A DNA stretch of 56,895 nucleotides from Streptomyces longispororuber (GTDB lineage: Bacteria > Actinomycetota > Actinomycetes > Streptomycetales > Streptomycetaceae): the NCBI RefSeq assembly GCF_014656095.1, contig NZ_BNBT01000041.1:1-56895 (forward strand). The letters run 5' to 3'. The notes below the pieces were generated by a model. It had not been told where the DNA came from, made no database searches, and saw only the letters and a program-made list of their open reading frames with translations. Every line of letters begins with the position of its first letter. The first letter of the stretch is position 1. This document shows, piece after piece, positions 8,643 to 16,589 of this stretch. Both the position numbers and the translations under genes were made by a program.

Positions 8643-9392
8643 CTACACGGGCGGGGGCGGGGCCGCCGCGGGGATGCGGCGGTGGATGTCCTCGACCATG
8701 TCCCGCATCGCCGTGTGGAAGAGCTCGCCCTGGTGGTCGCCGAGGAACGAGGTGTGCCCGAAGACCTCCAGGACGACGAGGCCGTGCATGTGGCCCCAGG
8801 CGCCGAGCAGGAGGGAGACCGCGGCGGGCGGCAGGTCGCCGAGGCCGTCCGGCGGCAGTCCTTCCAGGTGTGCCCGGAATGAGGGCGTGAGGGCCCGGGT
8901 GTCGGCGGTGGCGAGCTGGGCCGGGGTGAACCCGTCGAACATCTCCCGCTGGAAGACCGTGGTCATGCGGCGCAGGGCCCGGGTGGTGGGGCCGTCGGCG
9001 GGAGCCCGGTAGGACCGCAGCGGCGCTCCGTACAGGAGTTGGAACAGCTCCGGGTGCGCGACGGCCCAGCGCCGGTAGCCCTCGGCCGCGACGACCAGGC
9101 GTGGCGTGGCGCGGTCCTCGGGCGCCGCGTCGACGGCTGCCTGCACGGCGTCGGCCAGGTCGTCGTACGCCTTGGTGATGAGCGCGGTGACCAGGTCGTC
9201 CCGGCTCGGGAAGTAGTGGTAGAGCGCCTGCACGGTCATGCCCAGGCTGCGGGCGACGGCGCGCAACGACAGGGCGTGCGGACCCCGTTCGACGATCTGC
9301 TGCTCGGCGGCGCCCAGGATCTCCTGCCGGGCGACGGCGCGGCGCCGCTGCCGCAGGGAGGGCACGGCCGCCGCGGGTTCCTCGGGAGACAT
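8643..9392 (-). CDS. TetR-family regulator (WHG-type C-terminal domain), probable repressor of the MMPL gene
   Basis: 249 aa. The helix-turn-helix is clear: ILGAAEQQIVERGPHALSLRAVARSLGMTVQALYHYF, residues about 24-60, followed by PSRDDLVTAL. The C-terminal part has the YRRWAVAHPELFQLLYG element and GHMHGLV near the end, typical of the WHG-type TetR ligand domain. It is divergent from the MMPL exporter across 225 bp, so it most likely represses that gene and itself in response to a substrate of the pump. Confidence 0.88.
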   Translation of the reverse strand: MSPEEPAAAVPSLRQRRRAVARQEILGAAEQQIVERGPHALSLRAVARSLGMTVQALYHYFPSRDDLVTALITKAYDDLADAVQAAVDAAPEDRATPRLVVAAEGYRRWAVAHPELFQLLYGAPLRSYRAPADGPTTRALRRMTTVFQREMFDGFTPAQLATADTRALTPSFRAHLEGLPPDGLGDLPPAAVSLLLGAWGHMHGLVVLEVFGHTSFLGDHQGELFHTAMRDMVEDIHRRIPAAAPPPPV

Positions 9393-9617
9393 GCGGTGAC
9401 CGTACGACGGCCGGCCCCTGGATGACCACGGGCAGGAGCCGTGCTGTGAAAAAAATCTAACACTGCCAAAACTTCTTGTCCCTCGCTAGCGTCGACACCG
9501 GCGGCCCGGAACGCGCGCTCCTCCCTCGCCTTTCGCCTCTCCCCCTCTCCCTCCCTCTCGTCCCGACCCGACTGCCCGACGCCCCTGCGCGTGACAGAAA
9601 CCCGAAGGAGACAGTGC
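9393..9617. promoter_or_regulatory. Divergent promoter region TetR - MMPL exporter
   Basis: Bases 9446-9480 are strikingly AT-rich for this genome (a run of seven A, then ATCTAACACTGCCAAAAC) and are the obvious place for overlapping promoters and a TetR operator. No perfect dyad was resolved by eye. The MMPL ribosome binding site GAAGGAGA lies at 9603-9610. Bases 9530-9565 are a pyrimidine-rich CTCTCCC run. Confidence 0.5.
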
Positions 9618-11855
9618 GTGTTCGAACGCATAGCCGAACTGGCGATCCGCCGGTCCCGGTCGGTACTCGTGGTCGCCGCCCTCGCGGTGGCGCTCATGGG
9701 TGTGGTGGGCGCCGGGGCGTTCAGCAAACTGGTGGAAGGCGGCAACGACGACCCCCACTCCCCCTCCACGAAGGCCGCGCAGGTCATCGAGGACAAGTTC
9801 GGCGGGGAGACCAACCTCGTCCTCCTGGTCCGCCCGCGGGGCCGGGTCGACTCCCCCGCGGCCGAACGGGCCGGGCGGGCGCTCGCCGCGGACCTGAGGA
9901 AGGACCGGCACCTCGACAACGTGATCTCGTACTGGGAGGCGGGCAGTTCGGCCCTGCGCTCCGAGGACGGCCGCGAGGCGATGGTGCTCGCCCATGTGAA
10001 GGGCGGCGACACCGAGCGCGGGAAGAACGCCAAGGCCGTCATCGACGCCTACACCGGCTCGTACGAGGGCGGGTTGAGCGTCCGGGCCGGGGGCGGCGCG
10101 GCCGTGGGCAACGACCTGGCGGCGCAGGTGCCCAAGGACCTCCTGCTGGCGGAGGCCGTCGCCGTCCCGCTGACGCTGGTCCTGCTTTTGGTCGTCTTCG
10201 GCAGTGTGGTCGCGGCCCTGCTGCCGCTGGTGATCGGCCTCGTCGCGATCGCGGGCACGTTCGCCGAACTCGCCCTGCTCGGCGCTGTCACGGACGTGTC
10301 GATCTTCGCGACCAACCTGACCACGGCCCTGGGTCTCGGGCTCGGCATCGACTACGCCCTGCTGATGATCAGCCGGTTCCGGGAGCAGCTCAGGACCGGG
10401 GCGGACGTGCCCGACGCCGTCCGCGTCACCGTGCGCACCGCGGGCCGCACCGTCGCGTTCTCGGCCGCGACGGTGGCCGTGGCGCTCGCCGCGCTGCTGG
10501 TGTTCCCGCAGTACTTCCTCCGCTCGTTCGCCTACGCGGGGGTCGGGGTGGTCCTGATCGCCGCCGTCGGCACGCTGTTCGTGATGCCCGCCCTGCTCGC
10601 CGTGCTGGGGCACCGGGTCGACAAGGGACGGCTGCCCTGGGCCGGGGAGGGGCGGGACAGCGGCGGTACGCCGTTCTGGGGGCGGCTCGCGGGCACCGTC
10701 ATGCGCCGGCCCGCGCTCACCGCGCTGCCGGTGCTCGCGGTGCTGCTCCTGGCCGCGAGCCCGCTGCTCGGCATCGGCTTCGGCACGCCGGACGAGCGGG
10801 TGCTGCCGGAGAACGCCGAGAGCCGCCAGGTCGCCGCCGCGCTGCGGGAGGACTTCGACGGCAACGACGACGCGGCCGTCCACGTCGTCGTCGACCGGGC
10901 CGTCGAGCGGGCCCCGCTGATGGCGTACGCGACCGAGTTGTCCCGGCTCGACGGCGTGGTCCGCGTCGAGGCCTCCACGGGCACCTACGTCGACGGGAGG
11001 CCGGGACCGGCCGCACCCGGGGGCGCCGCGCTCGGCCGCCCCGACGCCCAGCGGATCAACGTCGTGGGCGGGCTGACGCCGAAGTCCGCCGCGGCCGAAC
11101 GCCTGGTGGCGGACGTCCGCGGCGTGACGCCGCCCGCCGGGGCCCGCCCGCTGGTCGGCGGCAGCGACGCGGAGCTGGTGGACTCCAAGAAGTCCATCGG
11201 CGGTCGGCTCCCCCTCGCCGTGGCCCTGGTCGCCGTCAGCACCTTCCTGCTGCTGTTCCTCTTCACCGGGAGCGTGCTGCAGCCGCTGCGCGCCCTCGTC
11301 CTCAACGCGATCAGCCTGGGGGCGGCCCTCGGCGTCATGACGTGGATCTTCCAGGACGGCCACCTCGCCTCGCTGCTCGGCTTCACCCCGCAGCCGATGG
11401 AGACCGCGATGACGGTGCTGATGTTCTGCATCGCCTTCGGTCTCTCGATGGACTACGAGGTGTTCGTGACCAGCCGCATCAAGGAGCTCCACGACCGGGG
11501 CGAGAGCACCGGGTCCGCCGTGGTCCAGGGCCTCGGGCACACGGGGCGGATCGTCAGCGCGGCGGCCTGCCTGCTGGCGGTGAGCTTCTTCGCCTTCGGC
11601 ACGGCGCAGGTCAGCTTCATGCAGATGTTCGGCCTGGGCAGCGGCCTCGCCGTCCTCATCGACGCCGTGGCCGTGCGCGGGGTGCTCCTGCCCGCCGCGA
11701 TGCGGCTGCTCGGCCGCCGGGCGTGGTACGCGCCCGGGTTCCTGCGCGGCCTGCACGGGCGCTTCGGCCTCAGCGAGGGCGGCCCGGCGGACGCTCCCGC
11801 CGCGGCGAAGGCCGTGGCCGGTACGCCACGCGGGCGGAACTCCGCCGGAGTCTGA
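9618..11855 (+). CDS. MMPL-family (RND-type) membrane exporter
   Basis: 745 aa from the GTG at 9618, six bases after GAAGGAGA. One TM near the N-terminus (VLVVAALAVALMGVV), an extracellular loop beginning FSKLVEGGNDDPHSPS, then a TM block (LLLAEAVAVPLTLVLLLVVFGSVVAALLP onward) containing the signature GLGLGIDYALLMISRFREQL. The layout is repeated in the second half, with FGLSMDYEVFVTSRIKEL. The Asp of GIDYA and of SMDYE are the proton-relay positions typical of MMPL/ActII-3 pumps. Likely exports a lipid or hydrophobic compound; substrate unknown. Controlled by the divergent TetR. Confidence 0.92.
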   Translation: MFERIAELAIRRSRSVLVVAALAVALMGVVGAGAFSKLVEGGNDDPHSPSTKAAQVIEDKFGGETNLVLLVRPRGRVDSPAAERAGRALAADLRKDRHLDNVISYWEAGSSALRSEDGREAMVLAHVKGGDTERGKNAKAVIDAYTGSYEGGLSVRAGGGAAVGNDLAAQVPKDLLLAEAVAVPLTLVLLLVVFGSVVAALLPLVIGLVAIAGTFAELALLGAVTDVSIFATNLTTALGLGLGIDYALLMISRFREQLRTGADVPDAVRVTVRTAGRTVAFSAATVAVALAALLVFPQYFLRSFAYAGVGVVLIAAVGTLFVMPALLAVLGHRVDKGRLPWAGEGRDSGGTPFWGRLAGTVMRRPALTALPVLAVLLLAASPLLGIGFGTPDERVLPENAESRQVAAALREDFDGNDDAAVHVVVDRAVERAPLMAYATELSRLDGVVRVEASTGTYVDGRPGPAAPGGAALGRPDAQRINVVGGLTPKSAAAERLVADVRGVTPPAGARPLVGGSDAELVDSKKSIGGRLPLAVALVAVSTFLLLFLFTGSVLQPLRALVLNAISLGAALGVMTWIFQDGHLASLLGFTPQPMETAMTVLMFCIAFGLSMDYEVFVTSRIKELHDRGESTGSAVVQGLGHTGRIVSAAACLLAVSFFAFGTAQVSFMQMFGLGSGLAVLIDAVAVRGVLLPAAMRLLGRRAWYAPGFLRGLHGRFGLSEGGPADAPAAAKAVAGTPRGRNSAGV

Positions 11856-11880
11856 CACCGCGGACCGCTGTCCCGGCCGT

Positions 11881-11909
11881 GCCCGCCTCCGTCCCCGTCG
11901 GAGGCGGGC
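11881..11909. terminator. Hairpin terminator between convergent MMPL and I36-like genes
   Basis: Perfect 11-bp arms (GCCCGCCTCCG at 11881-11891 and its complement at 11899-11909) enclose a 7-base loop. There is no T-run, as is common in high-GC actinomycetes. Position between two convergent stops suggests a bidirectional terminator. Confidence 0.75.
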
Positions 11910-11991
11910 CCACGCACCCCGCGGCCGGGAGGTGTCGTCGCGGCCGGACACGCCATGGAGCGCCCCCCGGCAGCCGCAGCGGGCCGGGCTG

Positions 11992-12468
11992 TTACGGGCA
12001 GAGGATGCGCATGGACGACAGCCTGTCGTTGAGGTGGGCGTCCGGGGTGCCGAAGGCGTAGTCGCCCTTCGCGCCCCACTGCCACGACGACGCGACGTCC
12101 AGCAGGGAGGGGTGCAGCTCCCCGTTGGGGTCGTCCCAGAACTCCACCTGGCACTGCGAGTTGTTCAGCCAGGACGACACCTGGTTGTCGGCCGGCTCGT
12201 GGTTCATGAAGTGGGTGTTGGTGAGCCTGACTATCTTCGAGTTGCCGCCCGCCGGAGGCGGGGTCACGATCACCTTCGAACCCGTCCCGCCTCCGTTCTG
12301 GTACAGGCAGAGCGCCCACGCCGGGCAGCCGTCGTACGGGGGGTTCGCCGCGGACGCCGGTGCCGCCGAGAGGAGCAGAGCCGCTCCGGCGGCCGCGCTC
12401 GCGAGGGCGGCAGTCGTGGCCTTGACAGCCCTCGCCGTCTTCGCCGTCTTAGCCGTCTTCAGTGTCAT
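11992..12468 (-). CDS. Secreted peptidase inhibitor family I36-like protein
   Basis: 158 aa with a Sec signal peptide: a basic start of three KTA repeats, a hydrophobic stretch ALASAAAGAALLLSA and an ASA cleavage site near residue 40. The mature part opens PPYDGCPAWALCLYQN, the cysteine-containing start of Streptomyces SMI-like/I36 inhibitors and related beta/gamma-crystallin-like proteins, and has four cysteines including one two residues from the end, consistent with two disulfides. Expected to act extracellularly; target unknown. The KTAKTAKTA stretch is encoded by 9-bp near-repeats. Upstream DNA carries several ACGTGTG/CACACGT words. Confidence 0.8.
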   Translation of the reverse strand: MTLKTAKTAKTARAVKATTAALASAAAGAALLLSAAPASAANPPYDGCPAWALCLYQNGGGTGSKVIVTPPPAGGNSKIVRLTNTHFMNHEPADNQVSSWLNNSQCQVEFWDDPNGELHPSLLDVASSWQWGAKGDYAFGTPDAHLNDRLSSMRILCP

Positions 12469-12630
12469 GGGTTTCCGCTTTCTGGTGGAGGGCCGATCTG
12501 GGGGCGGAGATCGCTCCGGGTGGCCGGTGCGTGTCGGTCGCGGTACCGCGGACGGCGTGAGCGGCTCGTTCTCCCCGGTAGCTCCGCACGGCTACTTCGC
12601 CGTGTCACACCTGATCCTTGACAGGGTGGA

Positions 12631-12672
12631 ACGTGTGAGTGCGGGCACACGTTAGCAGAGATACGTGTGCCC
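12631..12672. promoter_or_regulatory. Cluster of ACGTGTG/CACACGT inverted repeats upstream of the I36-like gene
   Basis: GGGCACACG (12643-12651) and CGTGTGCCC (12664-12672) form a perfect 9-bp inverted repeat with a 12-base spacer. A further ACGTGTG at 12631 pairs with CACACGT at 12646. The 11-mer ACGTGTGAGTG at 12631-12641 recurs upstream of the CdtB-like fusion gene in the same orientation relative to the gene. Candidate operator; 160-200 bp upstream of the I36 start, and also just beyond the stop of the 72-aa gene. Confidence 0.5.
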
Positions 12673-12704
12673 ATGGTGCGGTGTCGCGCGTGCGCTTGCC
12701 CCGG

Positions 12705-12923
<219 letters not shown>

Positions 12924-12948
12924 GCGGGATCTCCACTTCGCTGTCGTG

Positions 12949-12964
12949 CGCGGACGTGTCCGCG
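12949..12964. promoter_or_regulatory. Inverted repeat just upstream of the 72-aa gene
   Basis: CGCGGAC-GT-GTCCGCG, perfect 7-bp arms with a 2-base centre, lies 26 bp upstream of the start at 12923. The position overlaps where a promoter or leader would sit, so it could be an operator. In GC-rich DNA a short dyad like this can also occur by chance. Confidence 0.35.
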
Positions 12965-13082
12965 GGCGTCCGGGGCGGTGTCGGCCCGCGCCTCCGTTCG
13001 TCACCGGCCAAAGCAGTGACGCCACAAGAGGCACGCGTACCGAGTGTGTGCAGCAGGGGCATGCCGGGATGCGTGCCGCCGG

Positions 13083-14078
13083 TCATCCCATGGCGGCGAC
13101 TTCGAGGATCGCGTCGGTGAAGGCATCGGGCTGCTCCTGCGGGAGGTTGTGGCCGGCGCCCGGGACGACGTAGTGGGTCCAGGGGCCCGTGAAGTGCGCG
13201 GCGTACCGGCTGCCGTCGGTCGGCGGGCTGATGCCGTCGTCCTGGCCGTCCAGGGTGACGGTGGGGACCGTGATCTCCGGCTGGTCCAGCAGTTGTCGCT
13301 CCCGACCGGCGTACGCGGGGTCGCCCGGGGCGGCGGCCAAGCGGTGGCGATAGCTGTGGAGCACCACGTCGACGTAGTCGGGGTTGCCCCACAGCGTCGC
13401 CGCTTCCGCGAACTCGGCCTCACTGAACCGCCAGGCGGGCGAGTTCCGGCGCCAGACGACGCGCGCCAGGCCCTCCCGGTCACGCCGGAGTCCCCTGTGC
13501 CCGCGCTCGGTGAGGAAGTAGAAGAAGTACCAGGCGCCTTCCTCCCGTGCGGGAGCGAGGGGCTCCCGGGCGGTGGCGAGGTTCTGGATGAGGTATCCGT
13601 TGACCGTGACGAGGCCCGCGCACCGCTCGGGCCACAGGGCCGCCGCGACACACGCGGCCCGCCCGCCCCAGTCATACCCGCCGAACAGGGCCTGGGACAC
13701 CCCCAAGGCGTCCATGAAGGCGATCACGTCCGCACCCAGTGCCGCCTGCTGGCCGGAGCGGAAGGTGCCCCCGCGCCGGAAGCGGGTCCGCCCGTGGCCG
13801 CGCAGGTAGGGGACGTAGCAGCGGTACCCGCGCCGGGCAAGGGCCGGCGCCACCTCGGCGTAGGAGCCGACAGGGCTGAACGGCCAACCGTGCAGCAGGA
13901 TCACCGGCGTGCCGCCGGCCGGGCCGACGGCGTGGTAGGCGATGTCCAGTACGTCCGTACGGGCCCGCAGCACGGGACCCAGCTCGTGCGCGGCACGGGC
14001 GGCCGCGCCGTCGGCCGCTTTCACACCCGGGGCCGCTGCCGCCCGCCCGGCCCGGCTGAACCTCACGTCACTGCTCAT
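13083..14078 (-). CDS. Alpha/beta hydrolase of the epoxide hydrolase/dehalogenase type (cytoplasmic)
   Basis: 331 aa from the ATG at 14078, behind GGGAGAGG. The fold motifs are LLHGWP (oxyanion region, about residues 61-66), YLRGHGRTRF, and the nucleophile elbow GGYDWGG with Asp136 as nucleophile, as in epoxide hydrolases and haloalkane dehalogenases rather than serine esterases. The charge-relay His sits in GAGHNLPQE near the C-terminus. Substrate unknown. No signal peptide. A Tat-exported paralog with the same motifs is encoded 2.5 kb away at 16590-17642. Confidence 0.85.
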   Translation of the reverse strand: MSSDVRFSRAGRAAAAPGVKAADGAAARAAHELGPVLRARTDVLDIAYHAVGPAGGTPVILLHGWPFSPVGSYAEVAPALARRGYRCYVPYLRGHGRTRFRRGGTFRSGQQAALGADVIAFMDALGVSQALFGGYDWGGRAACVAAALWPERCAGLVTVNGYLIQNLATAREPLAPAREEGAWYFFYFLTERGHRGLRRDREGLARVVWRRNSPAWRFSEAEFAEAATLWGNPDYVDVVLHSYRHRLAAAPGDPAYAGRERQLLDQPEITVPTVTLDGQDDGISPPTDGSRYAAHFTGPWTHYVVPGAGHNLPQEQPDAFTDAILEVAAMG

Positions 14079-14220
14079 GTCGTTGCCTCTCCCCACCGCC
14101 CCGGGGCGCGCGAGCTCCTCGCACACCGAACGTCCGCGTCACTGCTTCAACTGGTTACGAGCATTCTGGCATCCGGCCCCCCGCGTCAAGAGCGGAGCGC
14201 AACATCGAGAAGAGCAGACG

Positions 14221-14232
14221 CACACATGTGTG
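14221..14232. promoter_or_regulatory. CACACATGTGTG palindrome between divergent genes
   Basis: Perfect 12-bp palindrome roughly midway between the hydrolase start (14078, minus) and the secreted-protein start (14357, plus). It resembles the CACACGTGTG-type dyads found upstream of three other secreted-protein genes in the window and may bind the same regulator. Confidence 0.45.
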
Positions 14233-14356
14233 TTGGCCGGATCCGCCCTCATGGCTACATGTTTGAAGATGCAAGAATGTATCGCCGGGCGCGGGCCGGT
14301 TCTCATCGACCCTTGCCAACAGGCATCGTCCATACGCACGGAAAGCTGGTCGCCGC

Positions 14357-14728
14357 ATGGTCATACGTAAAATCCCACTCCGGCGCACCGTCGTCGCCGC
14401 CGCCCTGAGCACGGTTCTGGCCGGCCTCGGCACGGGCACGGCCACGGCCACGGCGAGTGCCGCCGACTGGCCGCCGCTGCGGGAGGGCGCACACCTCTAC
14501 ACGGGTACGCACGGTACGGGGACGGTGTCGAGGGTCGACCTCGACGACGTCGGCACGTGTCACACGTCGTCCGCGCCGTCCCGTTCCGTCCAGGTCGTCA
14601 CCGGTTCGTCGTCCGTGGTGCTGTACCCGGGTGCCGACTGCACGGGCGCTTCGCCGTGGAGCACCGGCTCCCTGGCGCGGGCCGACCTGCCGTGGGCTGC
14701 GTGGAGCTACCGCGTGGTGCCCGCGTGA
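14357..14728 (+). CDS. Small secreted protein, possibly beta/gamma-crystallin-like
   Basis: 123 aa. Signal peptide: IRKIPLRRTVVAAALSTVLAGLGTG, then an Ala/Thr-rich stretch ending in ASAAD (cleavage about residue 35). The mature 88 residues have two cysteines and a Greek-key-like pattern: HLYTGTHGTGTVSRVDLDDVGTC, then SRSVQVV and VVLYPGADCTG, then WSYRVV at the end. This resembles small beta/gamma-crystallin or I36-like secreted proteins of Streptomyces, though no residue proves it. It converges on the aldehyde dehydrogenase gene. Function unknown. Confidence 0.7.
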   Translation: MVIRKIPLRRTVVAAALSTVLAGLGTGTATATASAADWPPLREGAHLYTGTHGTGTVSRVDLDDVGTCHTSSAPSRSVQVVTGSSSVVLYPGADCTGASPWSTGSLARADLPWAAWSYRVVPA

Positions 14729-14773
14729 CCCCGCCGTCGGGGAGCGGGCACCTCGCCGTGCCGGGCGCCGGGG

Positions 14774-16216
14774 TCACACGGTGATGGTCTGGTACTCGGT
14801 GTAGGTGCCGAGCCCGACGGCGCCGAACTCCCGCCCGATACCGCTGGCCTTGAAGCCGCCGAAGGGGCCGTCGAAGCCGACGGAGGCGCCGTTGACCGTC
14901 ACGGTGCCGGCGCGCACGCGGCGGGCGACCGCCAGGGCGCGCTCCTCGTCGGCCGACCACACCCCGCCGGAGAGGCCGTACTCGGAGTCGTTGGCGATGC
15001 GTACGGCGTCGTCCTCGTCGTCGTAGGCGATGACGACGAGGACCGGGCCGAAGATCTCCTCCCGCGCGATCCGCATGGAGTTGTCGACGTCGGCGAAGAG
15101 TGTGGGCGTGACGTAGTTGCCCTTCTCCAGCCCCTCGGGGACGTGCGGGCCGCCGGTGACCAGGCGCGCCCCTTCCGCGATGCCGAGCCTGATGTAGTCG
15201 CGCACCCGCTCCTGCTGGTCGGGGCGGATCAGCGGGCCGATGAAGGTGTCGGGGTCGTCGGGGGCGCCGACCTTCAGGGACTCCATCATCTCCCGCAGCC
15301 CGGCCACGACCTCCTCGTACCGGCTGCGCGGGGCGAGGATCCGGGTCTGCGCTATGCACGACTCGCCGTTGTTGAGCAAGGAGTGGGACTTCAGGCCCGC
15401 GACCACCCGGGGCAGGTCGGCGTCGGGGAGGATGATCGCGGCGGACTTGCCGCCGAGCTCCAGGCTGACCCGCTTGAGCCGCTCGCCGGCGAGGGAGGCG
15501 ATGCGGCGGCCGGCCCGCGTCGACCCCGTGAAGGCGATCTTGTCGACTTCCTCGTGCGTCACCAGGTGCTCACTGGTCCCCCGGTCCGCGGGCAGGACGC
15601 TGATGACGCCCTCGGGCAGGCCCGCCCGGTCGAGGAGTTCGGCGAGGAGGCCCATGCTGAGCGAGTTCTCCGGGGAGACCTTGAGGACCACGCTGTTCCC
15701 CGCGAGCAGAGCCGGGACGACCTTCGTGGTGGCCGACGAGAACGGGGAGTTCCACGGGATCACCGCCGCCACGACGCCGATCGCCTCGCGGCGCACCACG
15801 CTGCGCACCGTGGAGGCCGGGTCGGAGGGGGTGAGCGTCCGCTCCCAGTCGAACTCCGCCGCCGCTTGCAGATAGGCCCGCGCCTGCCGGGTGAGGCCCG
15901 CCTGACCGGCGCGAGTGAACCAGGCGGCCGAACCGTTCTCCAGCGAGATCAGCCGCGCGATCCTCTCCGCGCTCTCCTCGCGCAGCGTGTTGAACCGCCG
16001 CAGGGCGGCGATGCGTTCGGCCGGTGGCGTCAGACGCCACGTGCCCGCCTCGAAGGCCCTCCGCGCCCCGGCCACGGCCCGGTCGACGTCCGCCGGCCGC
16101 GCCTGGGCGGCGCGGCCGATCACCGAGCGGTCGTGCGGCGAGGCGATGTCGAGCAGCTCCGGGCTGCTCGGCTCGACCCAGGTGCCTCCGATGAACAAGC
16201 GGTCGTAGGTGAGCAT
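14774..16216 (-). CDS. Aldehyde dehydrogenase (NAD(P)-dependent, ALDH superfamily)
   Basis: 480 aa, full length for the family. Visible catalytic features: Asn155 in IPWNSPF, Lys179 in VVLKVSPENS, the general base Glu253 in LELGGKS, the nucleophile Cys287 in NNGESCIAQTR and the cofactor motif EIFGPVL. Final segment GGFKASGIGREFG is typical of broad-range aldehyde dehydrogenases. It oxidises an aldehyde to a carboxylate in the cytoplasm; substrate unknown. Flanked by two alpha/beta hydrolase paralogs, so the three may serve one catabolic or detoxification route, but this is only context. Confidence 0.92.
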   Translation of the reverse strand: MLTYDRLFIGGTWVEPSSPELLDIASPHDRSVIGRAAQARPADVDRAVAGARRAFEAGTWRLTPPAERIAALRRFNTLREESAERIARLISLENGSAAWFTRAGQAGLTRQARAYLQAAAEFDWERTLTPSDPASTVRSVVRREAIGVVAAVIPWNSPFSSATTKVVPALLAGNSVVLKVSPENSLSMGLLAELLDRAGLPEGVISVLPADRGTSEHLVTHEEVDKIAFTGSTRAGRRIASLAGERLKRVSLELGGKSAAIILPDADLPRVVAGLKSHSLLNNGESCIAQTRILAPRSRYEEVVAGLREMMESLKVGAPDDPDTFIGPLIRPDQQERVRDYIRLGIAEGARLVTGGPHVPEGLEKGNYVTPTLFADVDNSMRIAREEIFGPVLVVIAYDDEDDAVRIANDSEYGLSGGVWSADEERALAVARRVRAGTVTVNGASVGFDGPFGGFKASGIGREFGAVGLGTYTEYQTITV

Positions 16217-16343
16217 CAGTTCTCCCTCTTCTGTGGCCGCGGACTGGGATTTCCGGTAAGCCGCCCGGGGTCTGCGGGGTCACGGCCGGTGCCTCCGTCG
16301 CGTCGAGCTGTTCGACGGCGACCTCCCTAACTGTCACACCAAC

Positions 16344-16360
16344 GTAGCAGTTGCTGCTAC
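16344..16360. promoter_or_regulatory. Inverted repeat GTAGCAG-TTG-CTGCTAC upstream of aldehyde dehydrogenase
   Basis: Perfect 7-bp arms with a 3-base centre, 128 bp upstream of the aldehyde dehydrogenase start at 16216, in an AT-richer island. It has the size of a TetR or GntR operator. The TetR gene at 17745 is a possible partner. Confidence 0.5.
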
Positions 16361-16411
16361 TAGCGACACCCGAAACGCCCACTTCGTAAAGTCACTGCCT
16401 TGACCGGTGAC

Positions 16412-16423
16412 GCATACGTGTGC
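16412..16423. promoter_or_regulatory. GCATACGTGTGC near-palindrome downstream of a -35-like box
   Basis: One mismatch from the perfect palindrome GCACACGTGTGC. It lies 6 bases after TTGACC (16400-16405), where an operator would overlap a promoter spacer, about 167 bp upstream of the Tat hydrolase start. One of several CACACGTGTG-like sites in the window. Confidence 0.4.
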
Positions 16424-16589
16424 AAGAGTCGGCGCGCGGCGGCCCCGGGCGGCCGCCGACGCACCACGGCGGCCCACCACGGCGGCGTAGGCACCGCCCC
16501 GACGCACCGCAGCGCGCACCGACGCGAATACACACGCACCGGAACCAGGCCCGAGCACGTCAACCGGACACGCACGACGGAGGCTTCAG

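Larger units (their letters stand above)
16217..16589. other. 373-bp divergent regulatory region
   Basis: Lies between the aldehyde dehydrogenase (minus) and the Tat-exported hydrolase (plus). It contains the 7-bp dyad at 16344-16360, a TTGACC -35-like box at 16400-16405 and the GCATACGTGTGC near-palindrome at 16412-16423. Bases 16430-16540 are Arg-codon-like GC-rich DNA with no convincing gene. GGAGG at 16579-16583 is the ribosome binding site of the hydrolase gene. Confidence 0.6.

Noticed and set aside
14139..14339. 66-aa minus-strand frame between the hydrolase and secreted-protein genes
   Set aside because: Many Cys/Ser and His residues with no start site signal; it lies in the divergent promoter region and shows no ribosome binding site.
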